IMG/VR virus record: IMGVR_UViG_3300035698_001510 | Location: 1-26,343 of that record | DNA length: 26,343 bases | Source of the DNA: a virus | Strand: one strand, 5' to 3' | Shown: in pieces, positions 9,041 through 17,761 of the stretch | How the letters are laid out: every line of letters begins with the position of its first letter | Position numbering within the stretch: the first letter of the stretch is position 1 | The notes under the pieces: model-generated | Databases searched by the model: none | Told to the model about the DNA's origin: nothing | The model's input: the letters and a program-made list of their open reading frames with translations, nothing else | Translations under genes and position numbers: made by a program

Positions 9041-10959
9041 TATTCACTACTCTCTTCTAGTCTATTTTTCTCTCTCTTGTTGTACCATATTATTACACTC
9101 TGGATGTCTTCTAGTTCACCTTCTGCTGCAGCATAATCATCGAAGACTTGGTTCTTCTGGTCAGTACTTAAAGAGTTAAAGTTAGGAGCTACAGGTCCGT
9201 CTATCTTATCTCTAAGTGGTATTCTACGTTCTTCAAATTTAGGTATTTCATCAGTTGGTCTCTCTTGACGGTTAAGTAACTTGTTGCCGACTGAACGTCC
9301 TTCTCTAGCTATAATCTCTCTAGATATAAATTGAACTACGAACTTTTGCTTCTCTGCAACTGTTGCATTTTTAGGAATGTCTGGGGCATTGTCGTATACT
9401 TCACCAGACATCTTAGCAAAGGTAAGTGCTTCTCTACGATTAAGTGTACCTGCCTTAAACAGCCCTTGCCGTATAGACTCTTTCCTAAGCATACTCATAA
9501 TGTCATTTAACTTACGTTTCTCACCTGATGTGGTCTCTCTATTTGCAACCAAGTGTGCTCGCACTAGTGCATTGAATCTAGGCTTACTTAATTTAGATTG
9601 AAATTCTTGTATGTCTTTTCCACTCATCGCCCGTAGCGTACTGCTATCAGCCATCAAATCAATTACTTCAATTAGTGCAGGGGTCTCAGATCTCTTAGAA
9701 GAACCAACACCTTCTATCTGTGCTTTGTATGCTTTTTTCTTAGCAGGGTCAGTAATCCTGTCATACACTTGTTGGTTTGAACTTTTACTAAGAGCCTCTT
9801 TCACTGTGCTATAGTTATTAGCTTCAGCATCATCAAAGAGTACATTATGATTCTGATTATTCATTCTTGCTTCTTCTGCAGAGATACCTCTTTCAATAGA
9901 ACCAAGGAGTTCAAGTGCAGCTTTTAATCCTTCTGGGTTATTCTTATTAAGACTTTTAATCTTATCTAACCTACTATTTCTTACTTCTGATTTAATCTGA
10001 GACTCACTTAAAGGATTAGCTTTAGTTGATACTGGTCTCTTAATATTACCTGATGCAATAATGTCTTGAACTGCCTTCTGGTCAATTCGTACTTGCTTAA
10101 ATCTAGTATCTATTTTACTTCTTTTTAGAGGATCTAAGTTGTCTCCGAACTCATCCATTACCATTTGAGCAGAGCCGACCTGCTTGCTTGCCAGTAGGTT
10201 CATAATAGTAGCAGAGGTTGCTGCGCTAAGATCTTTAGCTATTTTCAACTGAGTATCAGGTCCAAGTTTATACTCACGTACAAGCTTATCATCCCCCGTT
10301 ATAAAAGTACCGCCACCTTCTGTTTCTGATGAAGAGTTATCACCTACAGCAGTGGTTACTCGGTCATTTTTAATATTATTTAATTCAAGTCTAAATCCAT
10401 CAAGTGTTGTATTGTCACTTGGGTTAACCAACATACCTGCTTCTGCAGCATTCTTTATATTCATAGCAGCATTAGACTCGTCTAATCTAGCACTGTAAGC
10501 TTTAGTTTGCTGACCAGCTAAAGCTAGACGTTTACCATAAGATGAATTGTAAGAAGAAGTAACTGCTGCATTAACTGCTCTTTTACTTCTTGGAGATAAC
10601 TTGTCAGACTCTGCGAACAGTTCATGTACAAACTTGGTATTGTCACTGTCAAATTTGTTATATAAGTCAGTAGGATCACTTTGATCACTAAGGATACCTC
10701 TTGTTTTTGTCTGAGTGTTCCCATGTACTTGTTCACTCCACCATTTATCATAACGGCCCTTGAACTCTTTGGCCTTAATATTAGCAGCGTCTTGTTCAGT
10801 CTTATCAACGAAGCTGATACCTTCTTTTAATAAATTAGTAGTAGCATTAGCTACCTTATTGATCGCACCTTCACTACTAGGAATCTTAGCTTCTATACGT
10901 CCAGTCGGAGCTTGCCCTACTGCCGATGTTCTTTTTAATTGTGGTATTTGTATTGCCAT
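9040..10959 (-). CDS. Internal virion protein, gp15-like (639 aa)
   Basis: Probable internal core/ejection protein corresponding to T7 gp15. It is 639 aa, almost entirely helical and charged, with no signal peptide, cysteine cluster or enzyme motif. The N-terminal IQIPQLKRTSAVG and the following alternating Ala/Lys/Asp helices are typical of podovirus core proteins. The call rests mainly on gene order: it sits between the gp14-like gene (3 bp upstream) and the gp16-like gene, as in T7. Its stop overlaps the next start as TAATG, implying coupled translation and matched amounts. AGGA lies about ten bases upstream of the ATG. Sequence similarity alone would not establish this function. Confidence 0.65.
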   Translation of the reverse strand: MAIQIPQLKRTSAVGQAPTGRIEAKIPSSEGAINKVANATTNLLKEGISFVDKTEQDAANIKAKEFKGRYDKWWSEQVHGNTQTKTRGILSDQSDPTDLYNKFDSDNTKFVHELFAESDKLSPRSKRAVNAAVTSSYNSSYGKRLALAGQQTKAYSARLDESNAAMNIKNAAEAGMLVNPSDNTTLDGFRLELNNIKNDRVTTAVGDNSSSETEGGGTFITGDDKLVREYKLGPDTQLKIAKDLSAATSATIMNLLASKQVGSAQMVMDEFGDNLDPLKRSKIDTRFKQVRIDQKAVQDIIASGNIKRPVSTKANPLSESQIKSEVRNSRLDKIKSLNKNNPEGLKAALELLGSIERGISAEEARMNNQNHNVLFDDAEANNYSTVKEALSKSSNQQVYDRITDPAKKKAYKAQIEGVGSSKRSETPALIEVIDLMADSSTLRAMSGKDIQEFQSKLSKPRFNALVRAHLVANRETTSGEKRKLNDIMSMLRKESIRQGLFKAGTLNRREALTFAKMSGEVYDNAPDIPKNATVAEKQKFVVQFISREIIAREGRSVGNKLLNRQERPTDEIPKFEERRIPLRDKIDGPVAPNFNSLSTDQKNQVFDDYAAAEGELEDIQSVIIWYNKREKNRLEESSE

Positions 10960-10961
10960 AA

Positions 10962-11453
10962 TTATCTAGTCCTATTGAAACCACTGAGGCCAGTGGCGGC
11001 TGCATTTAGTATCCCAGCTTGTTTAGTAGCAGCAGCATTCCCTGCGCCCTGACTATCATTGACAGATCCTTGCAGTCTAATGTTTCCAGCTTCATTGTTT
11101 AATCCGTAGGCTTTGTTTCTAGCCTGTGTTTGTATATCTAATGTGTTTAAGTATCCTACAACTCCTGTGTCCTTTTGGATCTCTTTTGCAGAACCAAAGT
11201 TAACATCTATATTCTGACTTGCAAAAGCTACTTGTTGAGAGCTGATGGTTTTATCTATTACTGTTTGGTATCTAGCAGCTTCAGTGTAACCCTGAGCAAT
11301 AGCATCAAATGCTTCAAGCTCTGCAAACTCAGCATTCATTTCATTAATTTGATTATTGAGTCGAGCATTCCCCATAATTGCATCAGCCTGTGACTGACTT
11401 GATAATAGTTGAAAAGCTGATAGCCCTAGTGCGGCTAATGTTACTGGGTCCAT
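10962..11453 (-). CDS. Internal virion protein, gp14-like (163 aa)
   Basis: Probable T7 gp14-type core protein, thought to form the outer-membrane part of the ejection channel. The 163-aa sequence shows the family pattern: an N-terminal Ala/Leu-rich hydrophobic helix (residues 5-17), a long Gln/Asn/Ala-rich helix, then QQVAFASQNIDVNFGSAKEI, where an Asp-Val-x-x-Gly-Ser turn is characteristic, followed by a second Ala/Asn-rich helix and a Gly/Ala-rich C-terminus. The upstream nozzle gene ends at TAG directly before this ATG (TAGATG), with GGGGAG as ribosome binding site. It is followed by the gp15- and gp16-like genes, the T7 order. Confidence 0.75.
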   Translation of the reverse strand: MDPVTLAALGLSAFQLLSSQSQADAIMGNARLNNQINEMNAEFAELEAFDAIAQGYTEAARYQTVIDKTISSQQVAFASQNIDVNFGSAKEIQKDTGVVGYLNTLDIQTQARNKAYGLNNEAGNIRLQGSVNDSQGAGNAAATKQAGILNAAATGLSGFNRTR

Positions 11454-14400
11454 CTATCTCTCCCCTTCTTTCCTATTTGATCTTCTTAAAACTTCTAAGT
11501 CAGGCGTAATAGATAATATTTCAAAATGCACAGGATCTACATTTCTAATACATATTTTTCCTTGACTTTTCCAGTCTCCTGGCAACGTAATTTCATGTCT
11601 CTTACTTGTAGGAGCTTGGTATCTATTCGCAGTTATTGGTTCCGCTTGGAGATAGTTTACATCAATCTCAGTTACATCAATCATCTCAGTTGTGTCTAAG
11701 AATGTAAGTGTATCGTTGAGAGGGAACTTATTACCGACGAAGAACCCTCTGCTCTTATGTGTTTTTATATAAGCTTTGTTAGCTAGTATAGACTCAATCA
11801 ATACGGGAGATTGATCAACGGTATCAACATCTAATGTCTCAATGTCCATTACATACGGTCGTCCTATGCTAACATAGGCACCCTTCTGACTCTGTGGCAG
11901 TGTAAGAGATCCGCTTGAAGGTGACACATTAGTGTAACCATCTATAGTATTATTTGGTGATGCGAGTACGTAACCGTCTGACACTATGGACACGTTCTCT
12001 CCGTCCATGTGATCAAGTCCAGTAAACACAGCTTTAGCTTCGTATAGTCTTGGGTCAACGGCATCTGCTGAAGGGAACTCAATGTTACTCTCAACTGTCA
12101 CTACCAAGTCACTAGCGCGAGCTAAGACTGTTAAATCGTATGCACTTCCAACTGAGTCAAAGTATCTAAAGACTGTTCCAACAACACCCATCCCTGCAAT
12201 TAAGAATATGTTATCTATTGAAGAGGTAAGATGGAATGGACCATTACCTGCCCAAGTAGTTGCTACTGTATGAGTACCACCACCTGCTGCAGCAGTTATA
12301 TCTACGGCTACTTTAGCGATGGCATTAAGTCTACTAGATGCAACTTTAAAGTTGTCACCATCGACTAGGATTACAAAGTAGTTGGTATTGACAACAAGCC
12401 CAGTAGGTAACACCCCATCAGTAGTGAACTGCACAATGCCTAAATCTAATAGCTCATGTGTTGAGATATTAATGTTCTCTGTAGCTATTGTCACATCTCC
12501 ATCTGCAAATGTAGGAGCTATAGGTGACAATGTTAGTAAATTTGCTTCTGTAGTTTTGTCATCATTTACCAAGTGAGACCATGAGACCATAGAGTCCATA
12601 GCGGCAATTGATTCATTCATGTGAGCTTCTGGATTAGTGACTAACAATGAGTCAGCTACATATCGTGGTACAAAGACTTCCATGTGTCTCTTAGTTCCAC
12701 TCTTGACTACCATTACAACACTCGACGCTACAATATCTCCTGTCGTAGAATTAACAGACTGTGGGTTAGATATAACGTACTCCGCACCTTTACCTGAACT
12801 ATGACGAGTCCATGCTTTCATCTCATGCCCACGTTCGTATGTGAAACTCGCATAAGTTTCATCAGAGAAGACAACCCATAATAGCGGGAAGTCACCTTCT
12901 TGAAACGCCCAAGAGACAACTGTCTTACCTTGGAACAGATGGTCACTAAAGATGCTTACTTCTTCTGCTGTTACTTTATCGTTACCGTTAGCGTCCCACC
13001 CCAATAACCTAACTGTGTTAGTAGAGTGCTCAACGAACAGGACTCCTCCTGGCACATTAATAGGTGCTACTTTAGGACTTGCCACCCAGCTACCACGTTT
13101 AACTGGAGATAGGTTATTCAAAGCTAATGCACCTTCGTGTTGGAAGACACCTCTAGAAGTGAAAAGCATTAAGCCATCATTTTCAATCATGTGTAATAAA
13201 GTATTGTATCCTTCTGAGCCCATTTTAATAGTTTGTCCTGAAGCATCGTTTAACGGATAGTCTCTGAAGAAATTAAAAAGATAACCTGTGCGACTCATTG
13301 ATACTTTGTCTTCATGTCCTACTAAGAGTCTTTGCTGATAAAGTGATCCTACGGCAGGAGTTAAATATTGAAGATCAGTTTCACCTTCGTCTAATAATGT
13401 ACTAACAGCAGCAGGTGGTGCATGACTGTAATCAGCAGCATCTCCTACGTCATCAAATGTAGCTTCATGGTCCCAAGCTTGTGTAGTTGTAGCGGTATGA
13501 GTGCCACCACTTGCCGCAGCAGTTATGTCTACGGCTGTACCTGCCAACGCTAATGCGTAACTAGATGCTAGTTTATAATTGTCAGCATCTACAAATATTA
13601 CCCAATAATCAGTAAGTAAAGCTAGTCCGACTGGTAGTGTTGTAGTGGTAGTGAGCTGAACTGTTGTTAGATTCCCTAACGAATGTCCTGCATCGTTGAT
13701 GTTCTCAGTACCTAATGTAATATCAGAATCTATAAAATTACTAACAGTTGCACCACTGCTTGGTGTAAATGCAGAACTACTACCTACATAACCATAAGCT
13801 CCCGCTAGTCTTGGTCTTCGATAGACTCTTATCTCACTTACTCTACTAGCGAAGGATGCATTCTCTACAGCTACTATAATCTTATTTTCTTGTCCTGCAC
13901 TGATAGGTAACTTGCCTGTCAAAGTCTCATATACTACCGACTCTTCTCCGTTGACTACTCTAGTGATAAGGTAGTCAACATCATAACCTGTACCTGCTAC
14001 TGTGTTACTTATGAGTATAGGAGCGATAGGTAGCGAGAAGTCAGCAGTGCTAATGATTGGATACCCATCACCTAAATCTTGTGCCGATAATATGGGTAAT
14101 CCATCTCTAAATATCAGCACTCTACCGTTTTCTTGTAATACGAATTTAATAAAAGGAAGGTCAGCTTCTGTCATAGTGTGTACAGTTACTGTTCCACCAC
14201 CGTTAGCTACACTTACATATCTAGCATACAGATGGCCCCACTCTAACCAAGTAGTTCCACTCAATGGGAATAAGACAACCTTACGATTATCTACATAACA
14301 CTCAGCAACTTGCTTGCGACCAGCTCGGCTTAACACTCTTCCTGATTTACCAATAATAACATTGTTAGCGGTAGCCAAAGCTGCGCTATGTTTATCAAGA

Positions 14401-14468
14401 GTAGTTCGATCATGGAGAGCTGGGTCTAGCTCGCCCGTCGTGAAGTTAGGTTGAAACTTTAGTGACAT
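11454..14468 (-). CDS. Tail nozzle protein, T7 gp12-like (tail tubular protein B), with duplicated inserted domain
   Basis: 1004-aa nozzle protein forming the distal part of the short tail tube. The N-terminus is typical of the family (QPNFTTGELDPALHDR; RVLSRAGRKQV). The conserved core LYQQRLLVGHEDKVSMSRTG lies at about 376-395 and FTSRGVFQHEG at 436-446. It is longer than T7 gp12 (794 aa), largely because of two related insertions of about 80 residues at 250-329 and 659-738. Both contain TENIN, LPxGL, VDxDN(Y/F)K(L/V)ASS, AVDITAAA and GGTHT. Such LP-x-GL modules recur in phage structural proteins and are probably surface beta domains. The start overlaps the adaptor stop as TAATG. Confidence 0.85.
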   Translation of the reverse strand: MSLKFQPNFTTGELDPALHDRTTLDKHSAALATANNVIIGKSGRVLSRAGRKQVAECYVDNRKVVLFPLSGTTWLEWGHLYARYVSVANGGGTVTVHTMTEADLPFIKFVLQENGRVLIFRDGLPILSAQDLGDGYPIISTADFSLPIAPILISNTVAGTGYDVDYLITRVVNGEESVVYETLTGKLPISAGQENKIIVAVENASFASRVSEIRVYRRPRLAGAYGYVGSSSAFTPSSGATVSNFIDSDITLGTENINDAGHSLGNLTTVQLTTTTTLPVGLALLTDYWVIFVDADNYKLASSYALALAGTAVDITAAASGGTHTATTTQAWDHEATFDDVGDAADYSHAPPAAVSTLLDEGETDLQYLTPAVGSLYQQRLLVGHEDKVSMSRTGYLFNFFRDYPLNDASGQTIKMGSEGYNTLLHMIENDGLMLFTSRGVFQHEGALALNNLSPVKRGSWVASPKVAPINVPGGVLFVEHSTNTVRLLGWDANGNDKVTAEEVSIFSDHLFQGKTVVSWAFQEGDFPLLWVVFSDETYASFTYERGHEMKAWTRHSSGKGAEYVISNPQSVNSTTGDIVASSVVMVVKSGTKRHMEVFVPRYVADSLLVTNPEAHMNESIAAMDSMVSWSHLVNDDKTTEANLLTLSPIAPTFADGDVTIATENINISTHELLDLGIVQFTTDGVLPTGLVVNTNYFVILVDGDNFKVASSRLNAIAKVAVDITAAAGGGTHTVATTWAGNGPFHLTSSIDNIFLIAGMGVVGTVFRYFDSVGSAYDLTVLARASDLVVTVESNIEFPSADAVDPRLYEAKAVFTGLDHMDGENVSIVSDGYVLASPNNTIDGYTNVSPSSGSLTLPQSQKGAYVSIGRPYVMDIETLDVDTVDQSPVLIESILANKAYIKTHKSRGFFVGNKFPLNDTLTFLDTTEMIDVTEIDVNYLQAEPITANRYQAPTSKRHEITLPGDWKSQGKICIRNVDPVHFEILSITPDLEVLRRSNRKEGER
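12255..12494 (-). repeat. Second copy of an 80-aa module inside the nozzle gene
   Basis: Encodes nozzle residues about 659-738. It is related to the copy at 13482-13721, with roughly half of the residues identical and near-identity in AVDITAAA and GGTHT. The copies have diverged at DNA level, so the duplication is not recent. Confidence 0.75.
13482..13721 (-). repeat. First copy of an 80-aa module inside the nozzle gene
   Basis: Encodes nozzle residues about 250-329, starting at ITLGTENIN and ending after GGTHTATTT. It pairs with the copy at 12255-12494. The core nozzle sequence resumes just after it, which suggests an insertion into a surface loop. Confidence 0.75.
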
Positions 14469-15085
14469 TATTCTAGCCTCGCTTCAACGAACTCCGAGTT
14501 AACAGAGTCATCATCAAAATTGAAGTTCTCTCTCTTATCGCGCTCTTGGGCCTCAGACTTCGTTATAATGTACTTTGCGTTTATCTCTTCTCTTAGGACC
14601 CTTGATCCTCTCCCAACGATTAGGGGAGATGCTAGGATCGCTAAGCGGTATGCCACCATAAGACCCATAGAAGAACTCAAAGAGTTCAAAGGTATATCTG
14701 AAGGAACATACTCACCAATAGCACTGATCTCGTTTGTGAAGATAACCTTCACTCCACCCTTAACCAATATTCTAAGTTTGATACGAGTAGTTTTATTATC
14801 CATGAGAGATGTTGATTTTATACGTCTAAGGAATAAGCAATTTAAAGGATATTTGTATGAGTAAGACCAATCATCAGTTGGGTCTGCTTCGATGAGTTCC
14901 AATGCTGTATCGCTAACAGTTGAGCCTAAGTCGGCATCAGACAGCGCATCTTCAAAAGCTGCATTGTAATAAGTATTCAATACTTTTACTTCATTAGATT
15001 TGTCAGTAGTTGGATCTATTGTGGTTCTCTGCAGAAGCAATGCTCCTAGAGACAAATTGTATATATCTGCTTTAGTGTAACTCAA
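14468..15085 (-). CDS. Tail adaptor protein, T7 gp11-like (tail tubular protein A); TTG start
   Basis: 205-aa adaptor that joins portal to nozzle. The N-terminus (SYTKADIYNLSLGALLL), the YYNAAFEDAL segment and WSYSYKYPLNCLFLRRI are characteristic of the gp11-like family, and the length is right. The start is a TTG at 15085: no in-frame ATG gives the conserved N-terminus, and an AAGGCGGG stretch lies a few bases upstream. That purine stretch is the right arm of a small GC hairpin (15091-15109), so initiation may be tuned. The gene is followed directly by the nozzle gene (TAATG overlap), matching the T7 gp11-gp12 pair. Confidence 0.8.
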   Translation of the reverse strand: MSYTKADIYNLSLGALLLQRTTIDPTTDKSNEVKVLNTYYNAAFEDALSDADLGSTVSDTALELIEADPTDDWSYSYKYPLNCLFLRRIKSTSLMDNKTTRIKLRILVKGGVKVIFTNEISAIGEYVPSDIPLNSLSSSMGLMVAYRLAILASPLIVGRGSRVLREEINAKYIITKSEAQERDKRENFNFDDDSVNSEFVEARLE

Positions 15086-15090
15086 TTGTT

Positions 15091-15109
15091 CCCGCCTTCG
15101 CTAAGCGGG
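15091..15109 (-). promoter_or_regulatory. GC hairpin covering the ribosome binding region of the TTG-started adaptor gene
   Basis: In the minus-strand transcript CCCGC and GCGGG pair across a nine-base loop. The GGCGGG arm is the only purine-rich stretch before the TTG start at 15085. It may lower adaptor translation relative to its neighbours. This is inferred from complementarity only. Confidence 0.35.
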
Positions 15110-15111
15110 TT

Positions 15112-15411
15112 CTAGTTACCCGCTGCTTTTACTTTTTTCATCCATTTACCGAGTTGCTTCTCGGATGCTATGAAGAACTCGTCACCTTCAACTTTACGTC
15201 TGCCACCAAAGAACCCTGGTCTAAGTGCTCGAACCTTAATCCCTTGGGATGTAGGCACGGGTACAGGTACTTCTGGAACATCTGGAAGATCAACCTTTGG
15301 TGGGTTCATCTTATCTACTTCTTTCTCAGCTACTCCGTCTGGAAGAGCTGAGTTAGATTTATCTACGTTAGGTTTTGGCATGTCTCTGTTCCTGTTATTA
15401 AAAGGATTCAT
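15112..15411 (-). CDS. Small virion-block protein, disordered N-terminus (99 aa)
   Basis: Function not known. Residues 1-56 are Asn-, Pro-, Val- and Asp-rich and probably disordered. Residues 58-95 form a short basic domain (KVRALRPGFFGGRRKVEGDEFFI then KQLGKWMKKV). A small protein with a G-D-x-F and W-M pattern is commonly seen between head and tail genes of podoviruses. GGAAG lies about eight bases upstream of the ATG, supporting this start over the internal Met11. It begins one base after the stop of the cement gene (TAAATG). A structural or head-tail joining role is inferred from position. Confidence 0.7.
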   Translation of the reverse strand: MNPFNNRNRDMPKPNVDKSNSALPDGVAEKEVDKMNPPKVDLPDVPEVPVPVPTSQGIKVRALRPGFFGGRRKVEGDEFFIASEKQLGKWMKKVKAAGN

Positions 15412-15412
15412 T

Positions 15413-15847
15413 TTATACTTCCGCGTTTACAACTTTAGGAAATGATTTGTACATGTGTACTTCGTCTTGAGGGACAAGGTATACATCTGCTGTTAAAGTT
15501 TCAGTTCCACCAGAAATAGTATTTCTAAAACCGAGGTGTAAACGAGTCATAGTTCCTTGTGGAATTGGAATCTCATGTACACTACCAACAGTCAATGCTG
15601 CTGCTAGAACGGTAATAGAACCTAACACTTCGATGTTAGTAGTCAACGCTGTAACGTCAGCTTGAACTGCTGCAAGTACGTGAGTTGAACCCGCACCCGC
15701 TGCTACAGTTGGGATGACGATAATCGAATATCTGCGTCCGATACTAATATCTTGTGCAGCACTTTGTTTTTGGTATGAATTAGTGCTAACTGCAGTGGCT
15801 GTCCACGCTTGTGCATCACTAAGTTGGTTCTCTTTATCAAATCTCAT
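15413..15847 (-). CDS. Putative capsid cement/decoration protein, Bbp16-like
   Basis: 144-aa beta-rich protein directly after the major capsid gene. The pattern, an N-terminal DKENQLSDAQA, then AAQDISIGRRYSIIVIPTV, then PIPQGTMTRLHLGF and a closing DVYLVPQDEV, fits the jelly-roll cement protein family typified by Bbp16 of Bordetella phage BPP-1. The order Bbp19-like, scaffold, capsid, Bbp16-like is also that of BPP-1. It should sit on the outer capsid surface and brace capsomers. GGGAG precedes the ATG. A 66-bp gap containing hairpins separates it from the capsid gene, so its level may differ from that of the capsid. Confidence 0.65.
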   Translation of the reverse strand: MRFDKENQLSDAQAWTATAVSTNSYQKQSAAQDISIGRRYSIIVIPTVAAGAGSTHVLAAVQADVTALTTNIEVLGSITVLAAALTVGSVHEIPIPQGTMTRLHLGFRNTISGGTETLTADVYLVPQDEVHMYKSFPKVVNAEV

Positions 15848-15874
15848 ATTCGTCTCCCGAAGTAAATTTTAAGT

Positions 15875-15899
15875 AAACTGAAGACAGTTTCCTGTCTCC
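15875..15899 (-). terminator. Overlapping hairpins after the capsid gene; possible attenuator or processing site
   Basis: In the minus-strand transcript AGACAG-GAAA-CTGTCT (15882-15897) forms a stem with a GNRA-type loop, extendable to eight pairs with one G-U (15880-15899). A competing stem, AAACTG with CAGTTT (15875-15890), shares bases with the first, so only one can form at a time. The sequence after it is AU-rich without a clean U-run. The position just behind the capsid gene resembles the T7 terminator after gene 10, which reduces downstream expression. Confidence 0.45.
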
Positions 15900-15913
15900 C
15901 ACTCGCTTTTAGA

Positions 15914-16939
15914 TTAAGTAGTTATCTGAGCTTCAGAGTTCAATAAAGCGTCTGATCGTCTAACTGGCATTCCTAAGAACATTAATACTTTCTTGCCTTG
16001 GTAGTTATCGTAAGTCAAACCAGCTCCAGCTCCAATTTTAGTTAAAGACTGTTTATGTAAAGCTGCTTCGATAGTACGGTTAACATACCAAACACCTTGT
16101 CCATTTTCAGGACTGTGGATTTTGTAGAAAGCACTAATCATAAGATCAATAAGGTCTGCTGCTGCAACACCAGAAATCAAAGCTGGATAATCAATGTTCG
16201 CGATACGAGAAGCTTGACGGTAATCTTTTACAACTAAACCGTGGTCAATCTCGAACTGCTCTTCATATCCGTAGAAGCTACCAGCATCGCCAGCAGAATC
16301 TAGTGCTTGAATTTGAACTTCAACATTACCTTTAGAACGATCAGTTCTTTTAAGACCTGATTGAGTTCCCTTTGGATAAATACCAAAGATAGAACGTTCG
16401 CCCCAGAAAGCTAAAAGGATTGAAGTGTTATCTGAACCAGTACCACCAGCATCAATAATCTGCTTAGAAGTCTCTTCAGTAGTAGCAAGAGTCGAATAAA
16501 CATCGAAGAATCCTGCTGACTTCAAAGGATCAGTTAATGGTGATCCATATATAGTTAAACTTGCATGTTCAATTGCATGGGCTTGTAAGTGACCCATTGC
16601 TTGGTTCCAACGATTGTATCCGATTCGATCCATTCCACCACGTTTTGCAACGGCTGCATCAATTTGAGATTTACTCTCGAAATGAGCTGCTGTGAATGAT
16701 CTTTCTTCAACAGTTGATTTACTTGCTGGAATAGCTTGGTTGGCCTTACGGTAGTAAACCGCAGGTAACGCTGAACGTATGTCTTCTTTATGTATAGTGC
16801 CTTCATTCATCTCCATGTAGGGGATGTCGTTAAGCATAGGATTCTCTTCAACAAGAACCTCAGCCACTTTACCGATTTGTTTATTTTTGCTTTTCGCAAC
16901 GTCTGCTAGTGTTACAAGTTTAGTACCGAGTGCGGCCAT
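15914..16939 (-). CDS. Major capsid protein
   Basis: 341-aa major head protein, of the length and type found in BPP-1-like podoviruses (HK97 fold by family knowledge). Supporting features are VEENPMLNDIPYMEMNEGT near residues 30-48, an early KEDIRSALPAVYYRKANQ, a central RSIFGIYPKGTQSGL, and the C-terminal VLMFLGMPVRRSDALLNSEA, which is a very typical capsid ending. It lies immediately downstream of the scaffold gene and before the cement gene. GGGAGAATCAC precedes the ATG, a strong ribosome binding site expected for the most abundant virion protein. Confidence 0.92.
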   Translation of the reverse strand: MAALGTKLVTLADVAKSKNKQIGKVAEVLVEENPMLNDIPYMEMNEGTIHKEDIRSALPAVYYRKANQAIPASKSTVEERSFTAAHFESKSQIDAAVAKRGGMDRIGYNRWNQAMGHLQAHAIEHASLTIYGSPLTDPLKSAGFFDVYSTLATTEETSKQIIDAGGTGSDNTSILLAFWGERSIFGIYPKGTQSGLKRTDRSKGNVEVQIQALDSAGDAGSFYGYEEQFEIDHGLVVKDYRQASRIANIDYPALISGVAAADLIDLMISAFYKIHSPENGQGVWYVNRTIEAALHKQSLTKIGAGAGLTYDNYQGKKVLMFLGMPVRRSDALLNSEAQITT

Positions 16940-16951
16940 GTGATTCTCCCA

Positions 16952-17761
16952 TTAAGAATTATAGAAAGCTAAAGGATCATCTTCTTTAGCCTTATCTTCA
17001 TTTGACTTTCCAGGAGGGTCACCTTGTTCCAACTGTTTAGTTGAATATAGATGAGCTGCCATCTTAGACAAATCCTTCATAACATAAGGAGGCAGCATTC
17101 CACCACCTTCTGTCAACTTCTTTTTTAAGCCGGGCAAGAACTCATCCACGACTCTTTCAGCTTGTTTTATGTTATATCCAAAATTCTCACCACCAAAATC
17201 AGGGTCATCTTTCAACTCATTATGCCAAGCTAATTTCTGTGCTTTCTCACTACGTTCGATCTCAGCGTCCTGATTAACCAATGATGCTTTCTGGTTCTTT
17301 ATCTCTTCTGCACGTTGATCGGAGAGTGCTTGAGCTACTTCTTTTGTAACGCCATGCTTCTTAACAAAGTCTTTTATTTCACTAATATCTTCAGCTTCTA
17401 GACCTTCGACGGTGAACTCTATTTCTTTAGCATCATCTTTTGATTTATCTTTAGATTCAATTTCAGGTTCTTTTTCTTTTGGAGCTTCGGGTGCTTTGTC
17501 AGCGTCGTATCCTGTGGCGGGCTCTTTAATTTCTTCTTCTTTGGGCTTATCTTTGTCGTCGTATCCTGTAGCTGACTTTCCTTCTGGTTCTTTAACTTCT
17601 TCTTTTCCCTCTCCCTCTGGTTTTGGAATCTCGTACCCATTGTCGTCGAGTCCACTCCCTTCTTGTTCAACTTTCTCTTTGTTCTCTGGTGTTTCCGGTC
17701 CACTGCCACCCTCTATCTCTCCAGCCTTATTCATTTTGCGATTCTGTATAAAGTATAGCAT
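16952..17761 (-). CDS. Capsid scaffolding/assembly protein
   Basis: 269-aa acidic protein with the usual position of a scaffold, 12 bp before the capsid gene. Residues 15-112 are low-complexity Glu/Lys/Pro with three degenerate repeats around NGYEIPKP, ATGYDDKDKPK and ATGYDADKAPE. Residues 115-240 are helical and include NELKDDPDFGGENF (181-194), a signature of phage assembly proteins in this slot, then a helix ending in YVMKDLSKMAAHLYS. The start at 17761 is backed by AAGGAGAGAC directly before it; internal Met10 lacks a ribosome site. The first 35 bp overlap the end of the upstream gene. Confidence 0.75.
   Translation of the reverse strand: MLYFIQNRKMNKAGEIEGGSGPETPENKEKVEQEGSGLDDNGYEIPKPEGEGKEEVKEPEGKSATGYDDKDKPKEEEIKEPATGYDADKAPEAPKEKEPEIESKDKSKDDAKEIEFTVEGLEAEDISEIKDFVKKHGVTKEVAQALSDQRAEEIKNQKASLVNQDAEIERSEKAQKLAWHNELKDDPDFGGENFGYNIKQAERVVDEFLPGLKKKLTEGGGMLPPYVMKDLSKMAAHLYSTKQLEQGDPPGKSNEDKAKEDDPLAFYNS

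Noticed and set aside
10524-10808. 94-codon minus-strand frame inside the gp15-like gene
   Set aside because: It is out of frame with the supported gene, has no ribosome site and no recognisable protein character.
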